From: Antedon mediterranea
Taxonomy: Eukaryota; Echinodermata; Crinoidea; Comatulida; Antedonidae
Length of the DNA stretch: 64,000 nucleotides
Direction of reading: 5' to 3'
Assembly: GCF_964355755.1 (NCBI RefSeq)
Contig: NC_092671.1
Span: 25,790,070 to 25,854,069, forward strand
Part shown: piece by piece, positions 1 to 13,600 of the stretch
Numbering within the stretch: the stretch's first letter is position 1
How the letters are laid out: each line of letters opens with the position of its first letter
Notes under the pieces: model-generated
Told to the model about the DNA's origin: nothing
Databases searched by the model: none
What the model saw: the letters and a program-made list of their open reading frames with translations, nothing else
Made by a program: the position numbers and the translations under genes

Positions 1-877
1 TTAACGACTTCAATCATGGATAGAGTGACTGAGATTGTTTACACAAAACGCGAACAAGGATTTAATTAAAACGACAGTTAAGATGCATTTATTAATTAAG
101 GAAAATATCAGATGATCTTTGATCTGTAATTCAGATATTACCCTATAATGCTAAAATATATTTTTTAGGATCGTGCCGCCGCGGTCTAACAATCACCAAA
201 GCAGCGGCGGTCGAGAAAGTGCCGCGAACCATAAAAGCCGCTGTTGCGCTTTTGACACGAACGCACACAAAGTGTGAACTATTTCATAACACAAGCCTAA
301 TCTTGATTTGTAGGGGTTGCGGACAGTATAGCACTTTAGTGCTGACACAGCCCAATGTGTCAAATAAATGAATGACTAATATCATAACACATAGGCCTAC
401 AATAAATAAATAAAATGACCTATTCACAGATTTTTAATTAATTTTTATTTTTCATGTTTTTGGGGTCTGGCAGTCAATGGGTTTTGGTTGAATTTAACCG
501 TTTTATTTCGGTATTTTATAAATGACAATAATTATTATTTTTTTATGGTTATTTTTTTTTTTACGGAAGTGATTAATTTTGTTAAAACTAAAAGTGGCCT
601 ATTCAATGTATGATTTTATTAATCTTCATCTTTAAACTAAATTATGTACAAAATATAAAAGTGACATAGGTAATACAGGATTTATAAAAAAAAATGAACT
701 AAACATTTCCATTGTTGCTTTCCCTTATGATATAGTGTTGCTTCTTCTGACTATAACCGTCATCCCATAAGTTGGACACACACTATCTATTGTCATTGTT
801 TGTAAAAGACAAACCATGTAACAGAATAGAAATGTCGAACCTTGTACATAACTGTATATGGCATCTCCTCACACTAA
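1..877. other. Upstream non-coding region
   Basis: No exon-like open frame with splice signals was found. A small GC-rich patch lies near 170-260. The stretch at about 620-770 closely resembles one at about 10085-10200 (shared ATTATGTACAA, TAATACAGGAT), so it is probably a dispersed repeat. The end near 350-380 (AAATAAATGAATGAC) looks like the 3' tail of a non-LTR element, but no coding part accompanies it. Confidence 0.4.
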
Positions 878-1026
878 CACTAGAGACGCAAGACAAGGAC
901 GTAACGCAACGTAAGTTAGTTGACCAATGACAAGCGATGGATTATTCAAACTGACACTTGTTATTGGTCAACACGCTTGCGTTGCGTTTACTTCCTTGCG
1001 TTACGTCCTAGTGGGAACTAAGCTTT
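878..1026. repeat. MITE of the GTTCCCACT/GACGTAACGCAACG family, copy A
   Basis: A palindromic element. One arm reads CACTAGAGACGCAAGAC, then GGACGTAACGCAACG and TTGACCAATGACAAGCGATG. The other arm reads back as its complement and ends CCTAGTGGGAACTAAGCTT. The centre is GGATTATTCAAACTG. The same architecture recurs at 4842-4974, 16176-16287, 22159-22243 and 56004-56123, so this is a non-autonomous dispersed family. Confidence 0.8.
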
Positions 1027-1645
1027 AGGCATGATGCCGTACGGACCACGCTTTGATCATTTACAGTAAATTTGGTTATAAATTTGACGAGTTTCTATAG
1101 TACATTTTTGTATAGTTAGGCCTACCCTAGATAGACCTACACAAGATCCAATATTTCTCCATTCCCATGGAAATGAATCACCAAAATAACATTCGTTATA
1201 TCCGATGCGAGGCAGGAAATGAGTAATTCACGAAGTTATAAAAAAACCCCATGATAGCCCCTTATACAACCCCAGGCCCGATGTTATTGACAGGCACAGT
1301 GTCATAACACAGTTGGTATTTTTGACTCATAAACTAATGACTGTTCTGTTTTTAATAGATTGACTCATCTAATAATGAAGTGTGAACTAAGTATAATCTG
1401 AATCTACCCGATGATTGCTGCTTGATGACTGCTGCTTGATGACTGCTGGTTGCATAGCTTTTGGATATACATGCTTTATTTCATTGCACTCATCAGCCAA
1501 GCAAAAAACCATAATTAAAAGCTGCTGATAGAACTCCAATACACGCAAGACAACATTATCTACAAATGTTATATTGTTACTCTTATTCTCGGCGATAAAG
1601 GCGTTGTGAGTTATACAAAAACAATTGACGTTATAGACAGATAAC
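1027..1645 (+). other. 5' flank of the first gene
   Basis: A non-coding stretch before the start codon at 1646. It should contain the 5' untranslated region and promoter. No convincing TATA box with a spaced initiator was seen. A TAGGCCTA octamer lies near 1117. Confidence 0.3.
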
Positions 1646-4600
1646 ATGGGCGCGGCAAATGGTAAGCCACGCCCCACAATAAGATCGGCTGTCGAAGTAG
1701 TTGATCAATCAGATGAGGAAATTGATATTATTGATTTGGAATATTCTGATTATTTTGACGATGTGTTTGAGGACAATGAACCGGTCAAACACGGAACACT
1801 CAGGAAAATACGATTGTGGGATTTTCCGTATTCGTCTCCAACTAAAAATGGAAAAAGAGCCGCAAGTGAAAGCGGTGGAATTGCATTCACAAGACGAGGT
1901 AATATACTAAAATTACATTCCAATAAGTATATAGGCCTATAAAAATGTATGATATCGGTTAATGACATACTAATGTTGTTGATCTAGTTTAGAGATGGAA
2001 TGGTATTATAAAAGATAATGAACAACCCCTCATTTGCGACACTCCTATTAAAGGAACACTTAGGATCCCTAAGATTTGTTGTTAATAGGTAATACTGTTT
2101 AATAATCAATATAGTGAACATATGAGACATCCACGAAGGGGACAATTTCCCTTGAAATGCCCGGGTTGAAATGGCAGTTTTGAATACAGGCGTTAATACA
2201 ACCCATTTTGGGACACCTCTATATTCAGGGTACATCCTTATCAAGGAGAAACAACGAGGGATATTGTGTTGTGTCCCGAAGGTGCCCTCCCCACACACAC
2301 GCACATCCCTGTTGTGGCTGTATTGTAAACTATGGTTAAATAGGCCTACTTCTTAAGCTTTTTATGAAATACGGCGGAGCAATACTGTGTGTAATGAAAT
2401 TATATGGTTTAAAGGTTATATACATAAACCCGGTTAAATCAGACCTTGTGATCTTGATACTTTTTATTATCACATATACAAGCCTTTTCATAAAATGATA
2501 AATGATAAATCCGGGTTAATTTTTGAAACATTTATGTATTTACTTCTTCGGAAATACCTACTGGTAACTGAGTATTTAAGATCACATGACCTGTACGCCA
2601 TTCCCTCCTGATTAAATCCATTACTTTTATGGACAACTTAAAACTTATGCTCACTGTTGTGTACCCACTTTTTAATTAATTGTGTTCACACGCACTGTAG
2701 AGTTAAAGCGTGATAGAACGGATTTAAGCTGAATCATGGCATGCAAGTGCATGTGGATATAATAAGCATAACTCCGGTATACCTCTGATAGGTTTCAGAG
2801 GTAATTATAACATTATACCACAAACGCAGAACAACAAGGGAAGAGTGTAAATTCATTCTTGCCATGGTTACCGATTGACGCACCGTTAACTACGATGTAA
2901 ACACCACTTGTACATAATATTTACAAAATTATAAACGCATTGTAACAACATTAATAAAATGTCAATCAGAAAATGAAGTATCTAGTATCAATAAGTCATC
3001 TCACAAAACAAACGCGTTGTGTGAATTATTGATGTTGAAATTATGATAAAAGAAATGTCGGTAAATTAGCTCGGGCAAAGTTTAAGTGTTGGTAAATACG
3101 AGGCTGGTCTGACACGTCTGCCATTGTACCCACATTTGACAAACCTATCCGGAACAACTAACTTCTCTGAACACAAATAACGCAGTAGTTTTTCAGTGGA
3201 GGGGAAAAATAGGCTTGACTTAAAGATAATCCTTAATGGTAAGAACTTAAGGAGGTAAGGTAAAATGAAGAACTATTATATTAATTGTCTTGACTTAGTT
3301 GGCCGAATTACTCAGCAGGTGATTGTCACTTAAATGTTCGTCTATGAGTAGGCCAACGGTAACTTACGTCGTCTGAAGATTGTACATGCGGTAATATACA
3401 GTTTGTAATGTCGTCTGAATAGTATTCGTCTGAAAAAATAGGGGTTGTGACTTTCGAAATGTGTTATCAGGCCTTATGTTTTCCAACATGTGACTTACGG
3501 CAAACATGCAATCAAGGTCGAATGAAATGTATCTATTTGGTATGTTTGACGTATCGAAGTCCAATAAAGAAAACTTAGAATTTAGCAAATTAAAGAAAAA
3601 TTTCTTTCTTGATTTCCTAGGTCTTTACTCAGAGTCAGACGTCATCACTCCACCTAAGCCAGACTATGGTACAATTCTGAACCACGGTCGCAAGAGAATT
3701 CAATCTGCCAAAGAAGCTCGAAGCAATTCTTCTAAACGATCTAATCTTCTAAGGAAACTTTTCACCAAACCCGAGAAAAAATCTGACCCAGATTCAGATG
3801 TCTACCAAGCAAACGCCTTTCGAAGACATCATATACCTTCTTCTAGCGCAATGGGAACGTGTTGTAGTACTTCAAAAAGCATTTCCAGTTTGTCCACACG
3901 TCAAAGTGAAACTTTCGCGAAAACATTTCCACATAAAAGAGAGTGTTCAGGAGAGCTTTCACAAAAACTTGAAGAAAATTCCAATAAAAGTGAATTTGAA
4001 ACTAAATTAAATTGTAATGATGAAAAAGCTTCTTATAAAAGAGAGTTCGAAGGAGGAGTATCTTATGAAAGAGAAATTGAAAGAGCTTCTCATAAAAGAG
4101 AGTTCGAAGGCGTTACACGCAAACCATCGAGACCTCAAGATAAAAACTCAGAAAATGACAAAAATCAATCCAACATTGTACGTCTTTCAAATGGCGGAAA
4201 TACTGGTTACTCAAATGGACAAAACAGTACTGATATTTGGGTAGGACGTGAATCTCCTAAGCAAAACAAAATTGAACAAACTCATGATTTAATGATAAAT
4301 GATGACCGTTTAAAACATGTGGATGGTAGACATAAACCTAGGCCTCTACCAAGAACTTTTATTAATAACGGAGCAACAGAAGCAAGGAATTCGTCAAGTG
4401 CCAGTGTTAGGAAAATATATATGCAACAGAACAACTCCCACCGACAACGGAAATTAACACCTGCTGTTCCTTTAACAGTACCAGGATTTAAAGGTAAGAA
4501 CAAGAATTACCCTCATGACAAAGATGCTGTGTCTCTATTAAAATCGTCCACACGTTGAACGTGTGGTATATGTTTTTTAAATGTATAATACACTGTGTTT

Positions 4601-7600
4601 TGTTATATTCTAAACTTTTGTACAAACATACTCGTACTGTATTTAATCCAACAAATATAAAAGTCATTCTATATACATCGGTCCAAAAATCAAAGTAATT
4701 GACAGGACTCGGAGTAGCATAGACAAACTATCGTCTTAAAACTAGTTACAATTACTCTAACAATTAATCCTATGCCATGGTTTCCACTACAGAGTTAGGG
4801 TTACGCAAGGACGTACAGTAAGCGCAACTTAAGTTAATGTTGGGTTCCCACTCTAGAGACGAAACACGAGGACGTAACGCAACGTATCTGATTTGACCAA
4901 TCACAAGTGGAGGATTATTCGAACTGTCATTTGTCATTGGTCAACTCGCGTGCGTTTCGTCTACGTCCTTGCAGAAGCATCATACAGTGTATAAAAAATG
5001 ATTTTCAAGATCCACTGAGTATAAAACCGGACGGAAAGTAGTACACAGAATGAATACGCGTGTAACTTTCATGATACAATAATTCAACCCATCGACAGCA
5101 TTTGACATAATGCTTTTTCCAACCGTAGATCACAGTATAATACATTGATTTGATAGGATACGAATTGATAGCGACGATGTTTGCACATTACAAAATTAAT
5201 AAAGTTGTCGCTGTCAAACCACATTCATTATTGATCCCGTATACACGTTGCATATTCCAATAATATAAGCAATATAACAACAATAAATGACTGTAAACAT
5301 TTAACATTTTATATTGAATGTTGTGTTATAATGAATATGAGAACTGATAATACGTCATAAAACTTCGTCTAAGTAAATAGTTTTACGAACAAAATATTCC
5401 CTGTAATAAGACTTTTATTAATGCATCATGTATTATCCTCGCAAAATATTGATGCCATTTTGTTGTCAATATGAAATAATTTAATAATTGTCGAGGAGCC
5501 CTTCTGAATCAAGCTTCCTGGCTTAAAGAGTTATCTTCTGCTATACCATAATAGTATAATTATTTAGTTTCTGTATGATTTTGTTAATTTAATAGTATAA
5601 TGTATTGTATTGTGTATATTATGGATAGCAATAAATAAACAAACAATAACACGTAAACAAATTTGTATAGAACCATTCGTATTATACTGATACATATATG
5701 CTTAGCAACAAGCATTTCTAAAATACAAGAATGATATCCATAATATATCCTAAAAACTGTTACAGGAAAAATGGTCGTAAAATGAATGAATTTGTTTTCA
5801 ATTCAATTTGATTTCGGAACAAGTCCATATCAACAATATACAATAACAACAATACAAATAAATAGTTCCAAAAAAGATTCGACTACAAACAAGATATGAA
5901 AAGTACTGTCAAAAGAGATTATTATGAACGTAGCAGTTGGAGGTCCATTTCCTATACAGAAGTTGTAAGCATTCGAGAATTAACACAAGAGTGATAAGTG
6001 AATAGCAACTATTGTCAATCTTAGGTTTAAACATTAGGCCAATCGTAACGTTCGAAAGAAACGTAATTTAAACATTCAGATGTAAGCACAAACTTTCCGG
6101 ACATTGTGATTTCACTACTGGGAGATGAACTGTCTCCACTCTGCCTTCTTTAGACGGAAACACTATGCATCCCCCGCCCCCCCCCCCCCCGCCTACCCTA
6201 AACTATAAAACTATAACAATATGCATGATGGTGATGTTTACATAATTGTTCCAGCCATCTATGTAGACCTGTTATTTATGATATTTTTGTTCAGACATAT
6301 TACCAGAATTCTGGTGCATGCGAGGAGAACAGTGTTTTTAACATTTGTATTTTAACATAATTATCTTTAAACACAGCCCCTTTGCGGCAGAGTAGTCTTC
6401 CTCCAGTTGGTGACGTAGAAGAGTTGTTATTTGAACGTGACAACAGCAGCCAGAGCAGATCAAGCAAAAGTACACCAACAAAAGGTGAGACAGTTTATGG
6501 TTTTGATATAACCAAAATAAACAAGAAATATTTCTTACAAAAAACGCCGCGTAACTTTTTGACTGGACAGTTGTAAGAACAGTCTTCATTAATCTAATAT
6601 AATAGGTCGGCCAATCAAAACGCAAGTGAACAATTGAGACTTTACTTGTGATTTATGTCATTGGCCTGTCAGCACAGTCGTTTCTTTCTAGAATTAAACG
6701 CACAAACTTGTATTGGGAATAATGTATGTTTATGTGGTTATTACTATCGCATTTAGGTATTGATAATAATAATAATATGGCTTTTGAATATATAATTACT
6801 GTCTGTAGAATAACATTTATACATTTTCGGTTCGCGATGAAAAGTTATATGAATGGATTTGTAATATAGGTATTTATAATAATAGTATATGGGTTGTATT
6901 ATTGCTAAGCTATCACCAAATCGCGTTATAACATTATTTCTCAGGGTTTTTTGCACCATTGATCAATACCAAACGCGTATCTGTATTATAGTTTTTAATG
7001 AATCATTACATTACTAAAAATACCCAATTAAATCAATCGCGTCAGTCCAATTCCGACTTATGTTTCGATCAGATAGTTCTGTGTCTACACTGTCCCAACT
7101 AGTTTAACAAAAAAAGTGTGATGTGCCCAAATAGGGTAGTGATATGCCCGAATATCGTAGTGATATGACATCGTCATGTCTATATAATATGGACACATCA
7201 TATTTAGTTTGATAGTATAGACAGAGCTTAAGGATTATATTAAAAAAATGTTTTCTTACATTTTGAAAAAAAAGTATTTATTTGTTTATAAGCCCAATTT
7301 TCCAGTCTTAATTTTACATTTTGAAAAAAAAGTATTTTATTTGTTGATAAGCCCAATTGTGCAGTCTTATTTTACATTTTGAACGAAAGTATTTATTTGT
7401 TGATAAGCCCAATTTTTCAGTCTTATTTTACATTTTAAACGAAAGTATTTATTTGTTGATAAGCCGAATTTTCCAGTTTAATAATAATGACCCCTTCCAC
7501 AGTGCTTATACCATATACATTTTACATGATATTGACCGTGGGTTCTTTACGCCTCTGATGCATTTGTTTTTATTGTACCTTTTTAATAAATTATTATATG

Positions 7601-10600
7601 TTTAGGCCAAATCACACCCAATTTAATGAAACGGTCAGATTCTGATTTCAATTGAACGAAAGTAGTACTGTATTATTCATTGATAAGCCAAGGGTCCCAT
7701 GGCGTTAGCCGATATCTTGAGCATTTGACTCATGTCAACCTGTGACACAAATCATTCTTCAAAATCTAAAAACCTCACACGTCTTTTTTGTGAGTGATAC
7801 ACTATGGATATGCACACGGAAATAATATGTGGACATTGCAAACAATCATAGGCCTACAGTAACAAACATAACATGGCTAATAAGCATAGCATTCAGACTG
7901 GTTTGTTTTCTAGTGGATTTTTATTTACTTTAGCATGTAGAATAAAACTAGTAACAGTGGCTATATTAATAATTATACTGATTATCCTTGATGTTATCGC
8001 GTCTAATAATAAAATATTTTGTTGTTGATAAGCCCAATTTTGCAGTCTTAATAATGACCCTTCCACAGTGCATTTTACATGATATTGACCGAGGGTTTTT
8101 ACGCCTCTATAGCCACTGATCAATACCATAATTAATGTACTTTTTTTTAATGAAAATTGAAATGTGTTTCAACATACCCAATTCAAAAAACGGTCCGTTT
8201 TCGAGTTCAATCTTTTGATTAGAGAGGTTGGAGTTTCATTTTGAACGAAAGTATTTATTTGATTGATAAGCCAAATTTCTAGTCCTAATGATTTGAGATT
8301 CAACGGGTTTTGCTTTCAATTGTATAATAATATAATTATATATTATATATAAATATAATATTAAGTATAATTATGAATTCACCAACACTTTCAGGCCCAA
8401 TAACAATGATCCCGGGCCCGAGTTTTTGTAGACTGGACTTCCATGCACAGCCACATGTTAAGAAATATGAATCTCTTTATGAATTTAATATGGTTCGAAA
8501 TGATATTACACAACAACGATTAGACAGCAACTGTGCAAGAGTCCAACTAATAAAATCGGAATGATCAGTTAATTAAACATTTACAGCATAAGGCCCATAC
8601 ACTAGGACGATAACGATCGACGATAAATAGACAAATATGCATTTTTAATACATAAACCAAAAGAAATATAAACAATTCCTTTGATGAAAATTATATTTTC
8701 ACACGTCCAATAAAATGACGTCATGATTAGTAAGACCATTAATATCGTGACAATACAGCGATTTTATTGTTTTTATTTATCATGACGTCATTTGATTGGA
8801 ATTTGAAAAACATTATTTTTATCAAAGACAGCATAAATGATTATCCTATAGGTCTAGAACGAAAACCTTTCTAATTTCTTTTGGTTTATGTAAAAAAAAT
8901 GCATGCTATATATTTATCGTCCGTCGTTATCGTCATAGTGTAATTGGGCCTTTATACAAAAAAAATAAATTGATTACGAAGTTACATGTCATTTTCACCT
9001 ATCACCAAAAAACTAACACTAATTAATTGTTACGAAGCCAATTTATATTATATATTTCATTAAATCTGAACTTTACGGTAAATGAAGAGTAAGTATCAGT
9101 TAATATGAATAATATAACTAGTAAGTCTATGAACTTGCGTCCAGACACAGAACTGTGACATTACTATCATAAATGTTGAAACCACTTATAAAACCTTTTT
9201 TTAAAGAAAATATAATTGTGTTAGGAGAAGGCTAATAAACAAATAGATAATGTACAAACCTTTTTCTGGATTAATTAATGGAGCAGGCGTTATAATAATC
9301 TGCTGCTGCTACCTAGACTGATTGTTCACCTTCTGACGATAATTGATTAGACCCCCCCACGGCATCTGATAACCAAAAAAAAATTTACCAGGACTGTTTC
9401 AATGATTTAATATCTGACGGCGTATTATTATAACATTGGCCTAGATTGACAGTCAAAAGAAAGTCATTGTAAATACCTCCCTTTATGTTGACAGAGCCAA
9501 AATAAAGTTTTGACCATTATCGAATGATTATTTGACAGTGACTTATTATAACACCGGCCTGGTTGACAGCAAAAACGAAGTTATTATTTATTGAACAAGA
9601 TTTTACAGATTTCCGTCTACATCTCAATAATACTGTATTATCAGCAAAGGCTTTCATATAGACTCTCTTCTCCCAGACGTTTTTTGGGTCCAGCAGCTAC
9701 CTATAAATTATAGTCGAGTTTCCAAATTCACAAAACTGTCAGCCTTAGATACTAAAGCTACCGCTATGAAACAGCTTATTAATGAATGTGTCCTCCTGGG
9801 ACATAGCTGGCTAGAGCCGCGGCGCGAAAATAATAATATTAATAATAAGCTAGAGCCTAATGTAAAATAGGCTTAAAGGCCGCCGTTGCACAATGAACAA
9901 CTCCCACGGGAAACGACACACGTCAAACGTCAAAACGAACCGTCATTTTTACGTGACGAACTCAATAATAATTTATTTTGAAGCTACACTTTTAAAACAG
10001 TGGCACACTTCTTGAATGAAGGTGCGTCCAGAGAAAGAAAAAAAAAATTATTGAACAATAGTCCTATTTACAAGGAAACTTTAACTAAATTATGTACAAG
10101 ATATAAAAAATAACATTAACAAAAGTAATACAGGATCTAAAAAGCAAAGAACTAATCAATTTGTATTGTTGATTTCCCTTCTTTTTTTCCATGCCCGTTT
10201 GGTAAAACAAAATCTATCGAATGCAACTTCAATATTTATAGGAAGATCAAGTACGGGTGAACCAAGAACATACATTAATGTTTGGTCTATTGTTCCATTA
10301 TTAAATTGGTTTAAACATCAATTGTATTCGATAGATTTTGCTCGAGTATTGCCAGTGTGACGTGTAGGAGGCGTCATTTCCAACTCTCCGACTCGCTTCG
10401 ATTTGTTTGACGCTTGCCGCGTGCCGCTTCGCGTGTAAAATGTCGAAGAACACATTTTAGTGGTTGCGAGACGTGGTTTGTTTCATTTTTAGAATTGTTA
10501 TAGAACCTTTATTTTGTTTAAATAATTTTTCTTCTTCTCTTATCCTTCTAATTGTAAACAACGAATCTCAATCACAAATCGAGTATCCGATGTTTTTACT

Positions 10601-13600
10601 GTATATTTGTAATAATTTTATTTACAGTTAAAACCAGGCCACCGCCTATTCAATATCATTTAAATTCATCACCATGTTCATCTAGCTGGCCTAGCCTATC
10701 AAATGGTGACGGATATCAGCATCATATACCGCCGCCTTCCACTCCACCACATAAAAACCTGCTATCACCTTCGCCGAAGCATCTGCTAGTTTCTGCTCGA
10801 CACAATCACATGCTTCCTAAAAGAAAACTAGTTCGAAAACTTACTCCTATTATTCTAGAGGTTCCAAAGAATTTGGAAGGCAAGTATTTTTTAATAATGA
10901 TCCTCAAATTCGCCATGATATTTAGCCATATATTTTTTTTTTCAAAATCACCATTTATCTTTATTTATCATCCTCATTATCATACATTTATATAAATAAT
11001 ACACCCGATATGCACTTTCCGTATAAAGTCAGTGACTATCACAAGTCATCGAGTATTACAAGTATTTAAAACTTGACTTGCGATAGTCAGTTAGACTTTA
11101 TCTACTGACAGAATCGGGTAAATAATATGACGGATATCAAAACTTAAAACAATCGACACCTTAACATTGACCTGTTGTGTTTGTGTTCTTTTTAGAAACG
11201 TTGTGTGTGCACCACAATCTTGCCTTGCTTTACTAGTTGTTTCGCCATTGCAGACACTATTTCAATTCAATTTGTATTCATATCTAAAATTACTATCTCT
11301 GAACATTGCAGGTCGTAACAATAGTTTATCTTCCGATGAAGAGGATGAGACACACCAGTTCCTCCATAACGGTGTCTACGGGTACGAGAGCATGGTAGAA
11401 GGAACACCAAAGTCCAACGGCTACGGACCAAGCGACGAATATAGAGAGGAGTTGAAAAACACGGTCGACGAACTGATAGACCAGTTGTCACCGACGATCA
11501 TGGGGGACGAGTTCATCGACAGACCTTACGGGCGACGAAGCCCATCGTACTGGCGAAAGCAACCTAGCCAGGCGCGAAACTTTGTATTTCCGGAGGTACG
11601 GCGTGTTGAAGAAGATAACGGCAAATTAGAGACAACCTTTCCACCAACAAATGGATATAGTGGAGATGCGTCTCCATCGGTATGTAAATAAATGTTCAAT
11701 AAATGATGCTAAGATGATGACGAAAATATCACATACTATAACAACGCCTACAATATGTTTGATAATGTACCATGTACAATAATGGTTAGGCCTACTATAA
11801 AGGATCACCGACACGTGATTATGCATAGTTGGCTTGGTGGTTATGATGCTTGACCACCACTCCAAAGATCCTGGGTTCAAGTCCCGTCACATGTCACATT
11901 TTCTAAGGACAAAATTACAACTCCACTCCCAAAGACTGGTAATAAGACATGTTTGTCTTGTGAACCTCTGAGGGTCCCTAATGATCAGAAATTGCTGGAT
12001 GGATCACCCTCATTAAATATGGTAAAAAAAAAGAAAACAGAAAGAATACGTTTTAGAATAGAAAATCTAACTATAAAAATATATACTGTATATTCACTCT
12101 AGTACCATAGACAAAGTATGTAATATTATAGTATCACATGTACATCATGCGATATTCTATAAGCCTACATTGCTGTTGATATTCGGCAAAGAGTATGCCG
12201 ACTGGGAATCGGCTATTGAACGCCATTCTAGTGATCTGAAGGTCCCATTGAAGATTTCTCAAAATGTAGGCCTACGGTACTGACGATGCTGATGATGTAA
12301 TGTTTAAAATGTTAACAATATCACTGATCAAAGGCACCACGTCAATAATAATTTAATGAAACATTCAGTCAACTTGGTTGAACTGGCATTTTGCATATTA
12401 ATTACTATCTGGAATTAACAGACAATGTAATGATTTTTCAATGAGCAATGTTAATATACTCGTTTTCTTTTTCTCTTAAGTTGGCACCGTTAAATCCTAA
12501 AGTTCATCGACGGAAAATAACACCGGCGCTTTCCGTTCATCCACCTCTTTATAGATTAGGTACGGTATAAAGTTGTTTAATTACGCATTTGTTTGGTTTT
12601 GTGTTGTTTTCTGTTCTTTTTTTTTTGGCGTTTTTGTATGTAGCCAAAGAAAATCGTTATATTAATTATATAAACTAGATGGTACGCTCGCTTCGCTCGC
12701 GTACCATCTAGGTCGTGCCCACAGATGGTTCTCGAATAAACAGTAATTTCAGCGTAGCAAAACTGGCGATTTCAAATGTACGTACCGCAGGACTATAATA
12801 CATTGTCGTTTACAGAAACGAATAAATAGACACGATGATTTATGTAGTCAACTAAAATTAGCACCCTGTGAATTACTTCCGAGGAGAAACTTATCAAAAT
12901 GAGTCCAAATTTTTGATTTGGCCTCATTTAAAGAAATCCAATTTGTGTTTTGTATGTAACATTAGGGTTGAGGGATGGGAAAGCGGATAGGTACAAAGAG
13001 GAACAATTTTTAAATATATTCTTTATCAACTCAGTAACGAAATATTTTGTTCTTTTTTTATAGGCCTATAAATACTATACCTCTAAATACAGTAAAACAT
13101 TTGAGATTTAATAAATAATACTTTGTTAAAACTGTCACTGTCATAATCGATTGAAATATTAAAGTACATGTCACGATACACCACTACGACGTTTATATTT
13201 TTGGTAATTATTAATTAATACAAACGTTGAGAAGGAACTGTCAGTATAATATAAAGTTTATTTGTATATAATAATGTGTTTATATATCTAACAGTACAGC
13301 CTATCCACAATCTCAGTAATAAAGTTTATTTGTATATATTTTTATATTACATCTAACAGTACGAACATTCACAGTAAGAAATTTTCGATTCAAATGAGGT
13401 ATTTACAGTATTGTCAAAGTATTGCAAGTTTATTCTCAAAGGGCCCATATATTTACCTACCGTATGTGTTAAACCAGGGGCTCATAAATTTACCTACTTG
13501 TGTTAAACCAAACTCTGGCAGACTGAGAGATTGGGATGTTCCATTCATCGCAAATCAATACATTTGTATAAACGTATATTAAATCTATCAAAATAGTATT

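Larger units (their letters stand above)
6485..10627 (+). other. Intron 3 of the 661-residue protein gene
   Basis: A 4.1-kb intron (AAAG|GTGAGA ... TTTACAG). It holds a 57-58 bp tandem array (7254-7481), a diverged duplicate of the sequence next to that array (about 8018-8290), a palindromic MITE (8590-8952), and an interrupted inverted repeat around 10200-10345 whose arms contain AAATCTATCGAAT and its complement. The remainder is A/T-rich with no exon-like frame. Confidence 0.6.

Noticed and set aside
3506-3620. Upstream extension of exon 2 (MQSRS...) as a separate start
   Set aside because: The polypyrimidine-CCTAG acceptor at 3620 joins in phase with exon 1. The upstream part reads through intron sequence.
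6172-6190. Poly-C tract as a regulatory element
   Set aside because: A simple homopolymer run; a similar run at 47924 has no shared context.
9900-10450. A possible MITE or CpG-rich promoter in intron 3
   Set aside because: Only short inverted words (AAATCTATCGAAT and complement) support it. No matching ends were found, and no exon follows in a way that implies a promoter.
11822-11895. A functional tRNA gene
   Set aside because: Box A and box B are present, but the cloverleaf stems do not close and a SINE body and tail follow.
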